Part shown: piece by piece, positions 40,843 through 50,922 of the stretch
Position numbering within the stretch: position 1 is the first letter of the stretch
Layout of the letters: every line of letters starts with the position of its first letter
Assembly (NCBI GenBank): GCA_022800625.1
Contig: JAAWQR010000006.1
Coordinates: forward strand, 17,200-81,199
DNA from: Clostridiales bacterium
GTDB lineage: Bacteria > Bacillota > Clostridia > Oscillospirales > CAG-272
Reading direction: 5' to 3'
DNA: 64,000 nt
Program-made: the position numbers and the translations under genes
The notes under the pieces: model-generated
What the model was told of the DNA's origin: nothing
Databases searched by the model: none
Seen by the model: the letters and a program-made list of their open reading frames with translations, nothing else

Positions 40843-42057
40843 ATGACGCGCCGATACTTGGATCAGCATCAGCACTGTCAAAAAACGGGGGCGATTATTA
40901 TTAAGCACTTATTTTGCGGCGGATCTGTCTATATGGCGGAGACGAGAAGATTTATAAAAGCAGATATTCTGACAAGCGGAACAAAGATTATGTCAGTCGG
41001 AGAAAATATACCGTGTCAGGAAGATACCGTGAAGGTTGATCTCAGCGGTAAATATGTGATTCCCGGGCTTGTTGACGTTCACACTCACGGACGTGCAGGC
41101 CATGATTTTAATAACGTAACGTCAGACGATGTAAAAGAGATGAGACTCTCTTATGCGGCAAAGGGAACGACTACCGTTATGGCAACTCTCGCGTCCGCAA
41201 CACCGGAGTCGCTTGAGGCTTCCGCCGCAGCTATCGGAAGCTCCAGAGTGGAAAAGAGCGGTATGGCAACGATCGCGGGAGTTCATCTTGAAGGCAGATA
41301 TTTGAATCCTTCAAGGCGCGGTGCGCATGCAACGGAGCTTCTCGCTCCCCTCGACGGCTCTGAGGCAGGAGCGCTTATAGATAAAATGATGCCGGCGCCC
41401 GTCCATGTTTCGGCGGCTTTAGAGCTTGCGGATGACAGCTTTTATAATGCTGTTCTATCACGGGGAGCAACGCTCGGTCTTGCGCACAGCGATGCGACGT
41501 ATGAGCAGGCGATGTCTGCTGTTGACAAGGGTGCTGTCTCCTTTACGCATACCTTTAACGCAATGCGGCCGATACATCACAGGGAGCCGGGAAATGCCGC
41601 AGCTTCAATGATGTGCGACAGAGCATACAGTGAGATTATCTGTGACGGTGAGCATGTTCATCCTGCAATGGTAGATATGCTGCGCCGCATGAAACCAAAA
41701 GATAAGCTTGTACTGATAACGGATTCTATGGAAGCGGCAGGCAGTGATGACGGCGAATATGCAATAGCAGGACAGAAAGTTTTTGTAAAGAACGGACGCG
41801 CTGTCAACGTAGACGGAGCACTTGCAGGAAGCACGCTTGACCTTTTTTGTGCTCTTAAAAATTATATGCGTTTTTGCTCTGTAACTCTCGAAGAAGCGAT
41901 TCCGACAGCGACGCTGAATCCTGCTTCAATGGTAGGTATAGATAACATTTGCGGATCAATATCCGAGGGGAAGAGAGCCGACTTCCTGATTCTTGATTCA
42001 AAGGAAGATATGAATTTGCTTGAAGTTTGGGCGGCAGGTGAAAAAGTTACGGAATAA
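40843..42057 (+). CDS. nagA: N-acetylglucosamine-6-phosphate deacetylase (start uncertain)
   Basis: PGLVDVHTHGRAGHDF, GVHLEGRYLNPSRRGAH, HTFNAMRPIHHREPG, ITDSMEAAG. Confidence 0.93.
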   Translation: MTRRYLDQHQHCQKTGAIIIKHLFCGGSVYMAETRRFIKADILTSGTKIMSVGENIPCQEDTVKVDLSGKYVIPGLVDVHTHGRAGHDFNNVTSDDVKEMRLSYAAKGTTTVMATLASATPESLEASAAAIGSSRVEKSGMATIAGVHLEGRYLNPSRRGAHATELLAPLDGSEAGALIDKMMPAPVHVSAALELADDSFYNAVLSRGATLGLAHSDATYEQAMSAVDKGAVSFTHTFNAMRPIHHREPGNAAASMMCDRAYSEIICDGEHVHPAMVDMLRRMKPKDKLVLITDSMEAAGSDDGEYAIAGQKVFVKNGRAVNVDGALAGSTLDLFCALKNYMRFCSVTLEEAIPTATLNPASMVGIDNICGSISEGKRADFLILDSKEDMNLLEVWAAGEKVTE

Positions 42058-42098
42058 TAACGCTTATATTTGATAAATCGGAAAGGAATGTATGAATT

Positions 42099-44042
42099 AT
42101 GAAAGAAAAATTTTATATAACAACGGCGATAGCCTATGCTTCAACGAAGCCTCATTTCGGAAATACCTATGAGGTAATCATGACAGATGCTGTTGCACGA
42201 TATAAGAGACTTCGCGGATACGATGTTTTCTTTTGCACGGGAACCGATGAACACGGTCAGAAAATCGAGTTGAAAGCTGAGGAAGCAGGTATTACGCCGA
42301 AGGAATATGTAGACAATATCGCAGGTGAGGTTCGCGGCGTGTGGGATAAGATGAATACAACATACGATCATTTTATCAGAACGACCGATGCTCACCATGA
42401 AGAAGCCGTCAAGCATATTTTCAAAAAAATGTACGACAAAGGCGATATTTATCTCGGAGAATACGAGGGACTGTACTGCACTCCGTGTGAATCCTTCTTT
42501 ACAGAAAGCCAGCTTGTTGACGGCAAATGCCCCGACTGCGGCAGACCTGTTGCAAAGACAAGCGAAAAGGCGTATTTCTTCAGAATGAGCAAATATGCCG
42601 ACAGACTTATCAAATATATTGAAGAAACTCCCGGATTTATCGAGCCGGAATCCCGTAAAAAAGAGATGATAAATAACTTTTTGAAGCCGGGACTTCAGGA
42701 TCTCTGTATTTCCAGAACGAGCTTTAAATGGGGAATCCCCGTTGATTTCGATCAGGAGCACGTAATATATGTTTGGCTTGATGCGCTTACTAACTATATT
42801 ACTGCTCTCGGATATGATCCGTGCAATGAGGAACAGCCTGAGCTTTTCAAAAAGAATTGGCCTGCTGATGTCCATGTAATCGGTAAAGATATCATGAGAT
42901 TCCATTCGATCTATTGGCCGATATTCTTAATGTCGCTTGATCTGCCCCTGCCGAAAAAAATATTCGGTCATCCGTGGTTCAACTTCGGTCAGGATAAAAT
43001 GTCAAAATCTAAGGGTAATGTTGTATATGCCGACGCTCTTTCTGATAAGATCGGCGTTGACGGCGTGAGATATTATGCTCTTGCCGAGATGCCGTATGCA
43101 AACGACGGTTCGGTCACATATGAAGCGATCCTTAACAGGTTTAACACCGACCTTGCAAACAATCTCGGAAATCTCGTCAACCGTACAGTTGCAATGACCA
43201 AAAAATATTTTGACGGCGTAATCCCGAGCTCGCGAGAGGAAACAGAGCTTGACGCTGACCTCAAAAATACAGTTTTGACGGCGGCAGAGAAATATTCGTC
43301 CATGATGGACAGCTTCCATATAGCCGATGCACTGTCCGAGGTGTTTACCGCTCTCAAACGTGCAAATAAATATATAGATGAGACAACGCCGTGGACGCTT
43401 GCAAAGGATGAAAGCATGAAGGGCAGACTCGGTACGGTTCTTTATAATCTTCTCGAGGCTATCAGAATCTGCACGGTTCTCCTGTCTCCCGTGATTCCCG
43501 CTTCAGCTGAGAAAATCATGGCTCAGATAGGCTCTGACGTGTGCGGTTATGAATCTGTATTGACATTCGGAAATCTGAAATCGGGCGACAGTGTCGGAAA
43601 TCCCGAGCCGCTTTTCTCACGAATCGATGAAGAAAAATTTATGGCGGAAATCGAATCCGAAAGAGAAGCTGAAATGAAAGCGTCGGCATGCGAGAGCGTA
43701 ACCGAAGATACAGAGCATCTTCCTCAGATAACTATTGATGATTTTGCACGCGTTGAACTGAGATGTGCTAAGATATTCGAGTGTGAAAAGATCAAAAAGG
43801 CGAAAAAGCTGCTAAAGCTTAAAGTTGATCTCGGATTTGAGCAGAGACAGGTAGTGTCGGGAATTGCGGCATATTATGAACCGTCAGATCTTATCGGAAA
43901 AAAGATCGTGCTTGTTTCAAATTTAGCTCCTGCGAAGCTTTGCGGAGTTGATTCTGAAGGAATGATACTTGCGTCAGGTGAAGACAAGATCAATGTTATA
44001 TTCCTTCCCGATGAAACACCGCTCGGCTCAAAGATCAGATAA
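42099..44042 (+). CDS. metG: Methionyl-tRNA synthetase
   Basis: FYITTAIAYASTKPHFGNTYE, KMSKSKGN, C-terminal tRNA-binding domain. Confidence 0.97.
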   Translation: MKEKFYITTAIAYASTKPHFGNTYEVIMTDAVARYKRLRGYDVFFCTGTDEHGQKIELKAEEAGITPKEYVDNIAGEVRGVWDKMNTTYDHFIRTTDAHHEEAVKHIFKKMYDKGDIYLGEYEGLYCTPCESFFTESQLVDGKCPDCGRPVAKTSEKAYFFRMSKYADRLIKYIEETPGFIEPESRKKEMINNFLKPGLQDLCISRTSFKWGIPVDFDQEHVIYVWLDALTNYITALGYDPCNEEQPELFKKNWPADVHVIGKDIMRFHSIYWPIFLMSLDLPLPKKIFGHPWFNFGQDKMSKSKGNVVYADALSDKIGVDGVRYYALAEMPYANDGSVTYEAILNRFNTDLANNLGNLVNRTVAMTKKYFDGVIPSSREETELDADLKNTVLTAAEKYSSMMDSFHIADALSEVFTALKRANKYIDETTPWTLAKDESMKGRLGTVLYNLLEAIRICTVLLSPVIPASAEKIMAQIGSDVCGYESVLTFGNLKSGDSVGNPEPLFSRIDEEKFMAEIESEREAEMKASACESVTEDTEHLPQITIDDFARVELRCAKIFECEKIKKAKKLLKLKVDLGFEQRQVVSGIAAYYEPSDLIGKKIVLVSNLAPAKLCGVDSEGMILASGEDKINVIFLPDETPLGSKIR

Positions 44043-44092
44043 ATCAGTAAGCTTGTTTGATTCTGCAAAGGGACTGAAAAAAGGAGAGTGTT

Positions 44093-44578
44093 ATGATCGA
44101 CTATAAAACAGACAGAATAGGTTCATGTGTCATAGGAGAAAATCCGACTTTGCTTGTAAAAATGAAGAGCGGATTTGCAGTTATCGCCGACAATCAGTTT
44201 TTGCCCGGATATTGTATTCTGCTCGGATATCCGCAGGCGGATTCACTGAATGCACTGTCACTGGAAGAAAGAGCACAGTATCTTACAGATATGACTCTCA
44301 TCGGCGACGCAATAATAAAAACATGTGCTCCGCTTAGAATCAATTATGAAACCCTTATGAATCTTGACAACTATTTGCACACACATATACAGCCGCGTTA
44401 CGAATGGGAATCGGATGAATATAAGTTCGGACCTCCTTTCAGCTACCCCAAAGAGATGAGATATACGCCTGAATACGAATTCAGTGAGGAAAAATACGGA
44501 GAGCTTAAATGTAAGCTGCGTGATAATTTGCTTGATTTAATGAAACAGGCAGGTTATGATATAAGCGATATAAAATAA
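44093..44578 (+). CDS. HIT-family hydrolase-like protein
   Basis: LDNYLHTHIQPRYEWE (HxHxxPR) and overall HIT/Ap4A hydrolase-like length. Confidence 0.75.
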   Translation: MIDYKTDRIGSCVIGENPTLLVKMKSGFAVIADNQFLPGYCILLGYPQADSLNALSLEERAQYLTDMTLIGDAIIKTCAPLRINYETLMNLDNYLHTHIQPRYEWESDEYKFGPPFSYPKEMRYTPEYEFSEEKYGELKCKLRDNLLDLMKQAGYDISDIK

Positions 44579-44620
44579 AACGGATTTAACGCCGTGATTT
44601 ATTATTGAATTCACTTTCTG

Positions 44621-44653
44621 TTTCGGCGGCGGAAGTTTTCCGCCGCCGAAGCT
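44621..44653 (+). terminator. Terminator-like GC-rich hairpin
   Basis: TTCGGCGGCGGAA gtt TTCCGCCGCCGAA. Confidence 0.6.
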
Positions 44654-44684
44654 CATAAATCAAAAGAAAGACATATACATAACA

Positions 44685-45479
44685 ATGGAACAAATAAAAT
44701 ATTTCGATTCGCATGCTCATCTGGACGATGCCCGCTTTGTGAATGAATTCGACGGAGGCACAGACGGTGCTGTGAAAGCTTCACTTGAAGGAGGAGTCTG
44801 CGGCATCGTAAATATCGGTACAAATCCCGAAAACTCGCGCATTTCTCTTGCGCTTGCCGAGAAATATCCGTTTATACATGCCGCAGTCGGAATACATCCG
44901 TCAGACGCACAGTATTTAGGGGATAAGCTTGACTCGGCGCTTGCTGAAATTGAAGCCATGCTCTCTCATCCGAAGTGCGTAGCTCTCGGTGAGATTGGAC
45001 TTGACTATCACTATGACAATACAGATAGAGAAGTCCAGTTATATGCTTTTGAAGAACAGATGAAGATTGCAGAGCGGAAATCTGTCCATGTCGTGATCCA
45101 TGACAGGGAGGCACACGGAGAAGTAATGGATATTATCAAACGCTATCCGACCGTATGTGGAGTTCTTCACAGCTTCAGCGGGAGCGCGGAGATGGCGCGT
45201 CAGATCACTGATCTTGGCTGGTATATTTCCTTCAGCGGTCCTGTTACATACAAAAATGCCGCAAAAGTTAAAGAGGCGGCGAAGATCGTGCCGCAGGACA
45301 GGCTTTTGGTTGAAACGGATTCTCCGTACCTTCCGCCGACGCCCCACCGAGGTAAGATGAATTATCCGGGATACATTGCATATACGGTTCGTGCGTTAGC
45401 TGAGCTGAGAGGTATAAGCGAATCTGAATGCGCAGAGATTACGCGCGGGAATGCTGTGAGATTTTTTGGTATAAGTTAG
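44685..45479 (+). CDS. tatD: TatD family deoxyribonuclease
   Basis: FDSHAHLDDARF, GEIGLDYHYD, LVETDSPYLPPTPHRGK. Confidence 0.95.
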   Translation: MEQIKYFDSHAHLDDARFVNEFDGGTDGAVKASLEGGVCGIVNIGTNPENSRISLALAEKYPFIHAAVGIHPSDAQYLGDKLDSALAEIEAMLSHPKCVALGEIGLDYHYDNTDREVQLYAFEEQMKIAERKSVHVVIHDREAHGEVMDIIKRYPTVCGVLHSFSGSAEMARQITDLGWYISFSGPVTYKNAAKVKEAAKIVPQDRLLVETDSPYLPPTPHRGKMNYPGYIAYTVRALAELRGISESECAEITRGNAVRFFGIS

Positions 45480-45617
45480 AGCATTTTCAGACTTAAACTA
45501 ATCAGATATTTTAAGAATTTTTAAATTTACAGAAAAATATCGAAAGTGTTTGACAAAACTCGTCATATATTGTATAATAATATTGAAATTGCTTGAAATC
45601 AAGGGGGATACAAAGCT

Positions 45618-46307
45618 ATGGGAACAAAAATTCTTGTTGTAGACGATGATCAGAATATCTGCGACTTACTGAGACTTTATTTTGAAAATGAAGGATATGA
45701 GGTTAAGTCTGCAAATGACGGAGCCGAGGGTGTCAGCTACTTTAAGATGTACGAGCCTGATTTGGTTCTTCTTGACATTATGCTGCCGAAGAAAGACGGC
45801 TGGCAGGTTTGCCGCGAGATACGCGAGGTTTCATCAAAGCCTGTCATTATGATTACTGCAAAAGGCGACGTATTTGATAAAGTTTTGGGGCTTGAACTCG
45901 GAGCGGACGATTTTGTTGTAAAGCCTTTTGATATGAAAGAGCTTTCGGCACGTATAAAAGCGGTGCTCAGACGTTATTCTGCTCATGATACTCAGAGCGA
46001 GGATGAAGTTGTTAAGTTTGAAAACATTGAGATCAGCCTTCAGAAATATGAATTAAAGCTCAACGGAAAACCCGTTGATATTCCGCCTAAGGAGCTTGAG
46101 TTGCTTTACTTCTTAGCTTCAAACTTCAACAGAGTATTCACACGCGATCAGCTTCTTGATAAAGTATGGGGATTTGATTATCTCGGCGACTCAAGAACTG
46201 TTGATGTTCACGTAAAGAGACTTCGCGAAAAGCTTGAGGGAGTGTCTGATAAGTGGTCTCTCAAAACAGTTTGGGGTGTCGGATATAAATTTGAACACAT
46301 ACAGTAA
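45618..46307 (+). CDS. OmpR/PhoB-family response regulator
   Basis: Receiver domain (VDDDQNICDLL, LLDIMLPKKDGW) and winged-helix output. Confidence 0.95.
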   Translation: MGTKILVVDDDQNICDLLRLYFENEGYEVKSANDGAEGVSYFKMYEPDLVLLDIMLPKKDGWQVCREIREVSSKPVIMITAKGDVFDKVLGLELGADDFVVKPFDMKELSARIKAVLRRYSAHDTQSEDEVVKFENIEISLQKYELKLNGKPVDIPPKELELLYFLASNFNRVFTRDQLLDKVWGFDYLGDSRTVDVHVKRLREKLEGVSDKWSLKTVWGVGYKFEHIQ

Positions 46308-46326
46308 CAGCTGAAATCAGCAAATG

Positions 46327-46352
46327 ACCGTTGCGGATTTATCCGCAGCGGT
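46327..46352 (+). terminator. Stem-loop between response regulator and kinase genes
   Basis: ACCGTTGCGGAT tt ATCCGCAGCGGT. Confidence 0.5.
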
Positions 46353-46448
46353 ATTTGTGCTTTGAGGCACAGAAAATTTTCTTGTCATCACCAATTGCCG
46401 CAGGGCGACATTTTTATATTTATTTATCTTAATATACGGAGATAGCCG

Positions 46449-47969
46449 ATGTTTAAAAGTATATTTGCAAAATATGTAAGTGCGTTCATGCTGATAAATA
46501 TTGTTTGTATGATTATACTTACTTCGATTATAGCTTCTATCATCAATACTTATAATACGGACGTGAAAATATCTACTTTGGAAAGTACGACTTCATATGT
46601 ACTTGAATGTATTGAGGACGGAATGAGTCAAAGCTCTCTTCCGAATCTCAGGTCTTATGTCGGAATATATTCAACAACTCTTCGCCGTGTTATAAATGCA
46701 ATGAGCGTAAATGTTGACGAATTTGTTGTATTTGTAAGTGATGAAAGCGGAGAAATCATTCTGACCGGAGGCGGAGCTTCTTCACTCAAGTACGGCGGAG
46801 ACGACGGTATTTTTACAAATGATGAAGAGAGATACAGTATTTCCGAATCTCACCTTGAGCATTTAAAAACCTCAGGCAGTTATGACGAAATTTCAACTCT
46901 CGGCGGTATGTTCGATGAAAAATATACAGTATATTCGGTTCCCGTATATTTCGGAGGAAATTTTGTAGGGGTTGTCAGCGCATGTACTGTAAGTTCGGGC
47001 ATGAATGATCTTCTCGACGGAACGGTCAGAGCAATAATTATGTCAACACTGTGGCTGATGCTTGCCGTTCTTGTTGCGGTATATTGCATAAGCGAACGCC
47101 TTATTTCTCCGATTCGCGCTATGAGCCGCGCTGCAAAGCAGTTCGGAAAGGGAAAGTTTGATGTGAGAGTTCCAGTGAGGGGAAATGACGAGGTTGCTGA
47201 GCTTGCAACAGCCTTTAACAATATGGCGGCTTCCCTTGAAAGCAATGAAGAAATGAGACGGCTGTTCCTTGCCAATGTTTCGCACGATCTGAGGACTCCG
47301 ATGACAACGATTTCGGGATTTATAGACGGAATACTTGACGGTGCTATTCCTCCCGAAAAGCATGAATATTATCTTGGTGTAATTGCTTCTGAGGTCAGAC
47401 GGCTCTCGCGTCTTGTAATGACGTTGCTTGATATTACAAAAATTCAGGCAGGAGAGCGTAAGTTCAATATGATTCCGTTTGATGTATGCGAAATGTGCCG
47501 ACAGGTTCTGATATCTTCGGAACAGCGTATAGAAGCAAAGCGATTGAATGTTGATTTCAGATGCGACAACGACAATATGTATGCTATTGGAGACACTGAC
47601 GCAATACATCAGGTTATATATAATCTTCTCGACAATGCCATTAAATTTTCTTATGATGAGGGGGAATATATAATCGAAGTGAGGGCAATTGATCAAAAAA
47701 TAGAAGTCAGCGTTTATAATGAGGGCGTAGGAATATCAAAAGAAGACCTGCCGTATGTCTTTGACAGATTCTATAAGAGCGATAAGAGCCGCGGACTTGA
47801 CAAAACAGGAGTGGGACTCGGACTGTATATAACTAAAACTATAATCATGGCTCATGATGAATCAATAAAGGCTGAAAGTGAGCAGGGAAAATGGTGTAAA
47901 TTCACATTTACTCTGAAGAGAGACAGATCAAAGGATAAGGCTCTGCCCGAAAGAACGTCAGAGCACTAA
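46449..47969 (+). CDS. HAMP-domain sensor histidine kinase
   Basis: Two TM segments, HAMP, FLANVSHDLRTPMTTISGFIDGI H-box, NLLDNAIKFS, GVGLGLYI. Confidence 0.95.
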   Translation: MFKSIFAKYVSAFMLINIVCMIILTSIIASIINTYNTDVKISTLESTTSYVLECIEDGMSQSSLPNLRSYVGIYSTTLRRVINAMSVNVDEFVVFVSDESGEIILTGGGASSLKYGGDDGIFTNDEERYSISESHLEHLKTSGSYDEISTLGGMFDEKYTVYSVPVYFGGNFVGVVSACTVSSGMNDLLDGTVRAIIMSTLWLMLAVLVAVYCISERLISPIRAMSRAAKQFGKGKFDVRVPVRGNDEVAELATAFNNMAASLESNEEMRRLFLANVSHDLRTPMTTISGFIDGILDGAIPPEKHEYYLGVIASEVRRLSRLVMTLLDITKIQAGERKFNMIPFDVCEMCRQVLISSEQRIEAKRLNVDFRCDNDNMYAIGDTDAIHQVIYNLLDNAIKFSYDEGEYIIEVRAIDQKIEVSVYNEGVGISKEDLPYVFDRFYKSDKSRGLDKTGVGLGLYITKTIIMAHDESIKAESEQGKWCKFTFTLKRDRSKDKALPERTSEH

Positions 47970-48014
47970 CGGCTGTAATTTGATACAGTTATATTGCGGT
48001 TAAGGAGAATTTAT

Positions 48015-49169
48015 TTGAATTATAAATATGTTGCCACTTGTCTTTTCGGACTTGAAGGACTGCTCGGCGAAGAAATTGATAGGCTTGGTTATCACCGAAT
48101 TGAAACTATAGACGGCAGAATAATTTTTGAAGGCGGCGCAGAAGCCGCGGCAAGATGTAATATCAACCTCAGATTTGCTGAGCGGATTTATTTGCTTATA
48201 GGAATGTTCAGCGCATATTCATTTGCTGAGCTTTTCGAGAAAACCCGCGATCTGCCGCTTGAGGAATACTTTGATAAAACCGATGAATACCCTGTAAGCG
48301 GTCATTCAGTAAGAAGCACGCTCTTTTCAGTGACAGACTGCCAAAGGATTATCAAGAAAGCCGTTTCCGTAAGACTCGGAAAGGCATACGGAGTAAATAT
48401 TCTGCCCGAGAACGGAGTACGCAAAAGGCTTGAGTTCTTCATTTTAAAGGACAGAGTTATGCTTATGATAGAATTGTCAGGCACACCGCTCCATAAAAGG
48501 GGATATCGGCCCGAAACGGTGGCAGCTCCTTTGCGCGAAACGCTTGCCGCAGCTATCGTAAAACTTTCTCGTCCGCGGGAAAATGTTCTTCTCAGAGATC
48601 CGTTTTGCGGCTCGGGAACCATAGCTATTGAAGGAGCTATGATGATGAATAATATAGCTCCGGGGTTAAACAGATGCTTTGCAGCAGAAAAATTCTCCTT
48701 ATTTCCAAGTGAGACATGGACTTCGGCAAGAGAAGAAGCAAGAGAGAGTATTATACGCGATTCTGTGTTTGAAGCATACGGTTCCGATATAGATAAAAAC
48801 TGCGTAAGGATCGCGGAAGAATCGGCTCGCCGTGCGGGAGTTGAAAAATCGGTCAGATTTGAAGCTGTGAACGCATTTGATATTACAACCGAGAACAGGC
48901 GAGGAACAATAGTAACAAATCCGCCGTATGGTGAAAGACTTCTCACCGAAGCTGAGGTCACAGAACTTTACAGGCAAATGGGAGAGCATTTTAAAACACT
49001 GGACAAATGGCAGTTTTATATACTTACTCCGAATGAGATGTTTCCGAAGCTTTTCGGACGGCGTGCAGATAAAATACGCAAGCTATATAATGGAATGATA
49101 CCGTGCTTTCTGTATCAGTTTTTCAAAAATGCAGACGGGCATAAAGAAAAGTTCCGCCATAATAAGTAA
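48015..49169 (+). CDS. THUMP-domain class I SAM-dependent RNA methyltransferase (RlmL/YpsC-like)
   Basis: TTG start after TAAGGAG; DPFCGSGTIAIEGAMM, TNPPYGERL. Confidence 0.92.
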   Translation: MNYKYVATCLFGLEGLLGEEIDRLGYHRIETIDGRIIFEGGAEAAARCNINLRFAERIYLLIGMFSAYSFAELFEKTRDLPLEEYFDKTDEYPVSGHSVRSTLFSVTDCQRIIKKAVSVRLGKAYGVNILPENGVRKRLEFFILKDRVMLMIELSGTPLHKRGYRPETVAAPLRETLAAAIVKLSRPRENVLLRDPFCGSGTIAIEGAMMMNNIAPGLNRCFAAEKFSLFPSETWTSAREEARESIIRDSVFEAYGSDIDKNCVRIAEESARRAGVEKSVRFEAVNAFDITTENRRGTIVTNPPYGERLLTEAEVTELYRQMGEHFKTLDKWQFYILTPNEMFPKLFGRRADKIRKLYNGMIPCFLYQFFKNADGHKEKFRHNK

Positions 49170-49233
49170 AACTGAATAAAATTTTCACTCCTGATAAATA
49201 ATATTAAAAATTGTTTGTCAGGAGTGATTTGTT

Positions 49234-50661
49234 TTGGATATAAAAAAAGCTAAGGTCACGGGAAACATGAACGATGATATTGCGCTTATGGATTCCGTTC
49301 TTCGCGTAGAGGAAAACTTTGATATCATAAAGCGCGAAATGAAGATAGCTGATAATGATATTGTAATGTACTATATCGACGGATTCGTAAAAGCGGAAAT
49401 GATGCAAAAGCTGATGCTTTATCTCGTTACACTCAAGGATTTCGGCGATGGAAGCGCTAATGCAGCGGCAGAATTTGCAGCGTCGTCGATTCCGAGCGTT
49501 GAGGTTACTGTTACAGATTCGATTGATGATCTTATACTCAATGTCATGAGCGGCTGTACGGCATTTTTCTGCGAAGGATTTGGACCTAATGCAATAATAA
49601 TAGATGCGAGAACCTATCCTGCGAGAAACACGGAGGAGCCTGAAAACGACCGCGTAATGCGCGGCAGCCGAGACGGCTTTGTTGAGACCTTGATATTCAA
49701 TACAGCCATGATCCGCCGCCGTATCAGAGATACACAGTTTACTGTAAAATATGTAAACGCAGGGCGTGAAACTAGAACCGATATGGCTTTATGCTATATG
49801 GCGGACAGGGCAGATCTGAAGTATGTAAAAGAACTTACAAAAAAGCTTGAAAATCTTGATACCGACTCTTTGGTACTCGGACATCAGAGCGTAGCTGAAT
49901 CTTTGATACATGACAGATGGTACAATCCGTTTCCGAAGATTAGGGCAACGGAACGTCCCGATGCCGCCGCTGCAACGATACTTGAGGGCGGGATAATCCT
50001 CATATGTGATAACAGTCCGGAAGCGATGATTTTTCCGACTTCGGTATTTGATTTCTTACAGGAAACAGACGACTATTATTTCCCGCCGCTCACGGGAACT
50101 TATCTCAGACTGCTGAGACATGTGATCTTTTGGTTTACTGTCTTGTTGACGCCGGTGTGGTATCTTCTTTTGCGCCATCCAAGCATAATTCCGGAATGGC
50201 TTTTATTCATTGTCCCGGACGATCCCGGCGCTTTGCCCATCATATGGCAGTTGTTTCTTACCGAATTTGCACTTGACGGCTTGAAGCTGGCTTCGCTTAA
50301 TACGCCTAATATACTGTCAAATTCTCTGTCTGTTGTCGGAGGTTTGCTTCTCGGAGATTTTGCCGTGACTGTCGGCTGGCTCTCTCCCGATGTCATACTT
50401 TATATGGCGTTTGTAGCAATAGCTAACTTTACGCAGTCGAGCTATGAGCTTGGATATGCGTTTAAATATATGCGTATGCTGCTGCTTGCCCTGACAGCCT
50501 TTTTCGATGTGTGGGGCTTTGCCGCAGGAATTATTATATCAATAATTCTTGTAGCGACAAACAAAACCGTAAACGGAAAGCGCAGCTATTTGTATCCTTT
50601 GATTCCGTTTAACGGTCCGGCGCTTGCTAGACTTGTATTCAGACTGAAAAAAAGAAGCTGA
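49234..50661 (+). CDS. GerA-family spore germination protein (GerAA/SpoVAF-like)
   Basis: DGFVETLIFNTAMIRRRIRDTQFTVKYVNAGRETRTDMALCYM; C-terminal membrane region; TTG start with RBS GGAGTG. Confidence 0.92.
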   Translation: MDIKKAKVTGNMNDDIALMDSVLRVEENFDIIKREMKIADNDIVMYYIDGFVKAEMMQKLMLYLVTLKDFGDGSANAAAEFAASSIPSVEVTVTDSIDDLILNVMSGCTAFFCEGFGPNAIIIDARTYPARNTEEPENDRVMRGSRDGFVETLIFNTAMIRRRIRDTQFTVKYVNAGRETRTDMALCYMADRADLKYVKELTKKLENLDTDSLVLGHQSVAESLIHDRWYNPFPKIRATERPDAAAATILEGGIILICDNSPEAMIFPTSVFDFLQETDDYYFPPLTGTYLRLLRHVIFWFTVLLTPVWYLLLRHPSIIPEWLLFIVPDDPGALPIIWQLFLTEFALDGLKLASLNTPNILSNSLSVVGGLLLGDFAVTVGWLSPDVILYMAFVAIANFTQSSYELGYAFKYMRMLLLALTAFFDVWGFAAGIIISIILVATNKTVNGKRSYLYPLIPFNGPALARLVFRLKKRS

Positions 50662-50754
50662 GCATACGTTTTTCGCATTTTCTTAGCAGCAGAATCAACT
50701 GCTGCAGTGGTATTAGAAAAAATCTTATAGAAAAATATTAGGCAAAAATGCTGT

Positions 50755-50797
50755 GGATGGGTGCAGATTCATTAAGCGAATTTCACCCATCCTTTTT
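50755..50797 (+). terminator. Intrinsic terminator
   Basis: GGATGGGTG...CACCCATCC followed by TTTTT. Confidence 0.75.
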
Positions 50798-50922
50798 GCA
50801 GCTTGATTTTCGACCTAAATCTTTAAAATAATTATAAGAAGCGCAGCTGTTAGCATTTTAATATTGAAAAGAAGAGAAAAACATGATAAAATATCTCTAT
50901 AACAAACGATGAGGAAATACTA

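Noticed and set aside
42141-42905. 254-aa minus-strand ORF inside metG
   Set aside because: Antisense shadow ORF of metG; composition not protein-like
47043-47696. 217-aa minus-strand ORF inside the histidine kinase
   Set aside because: Antisense shadow ORF
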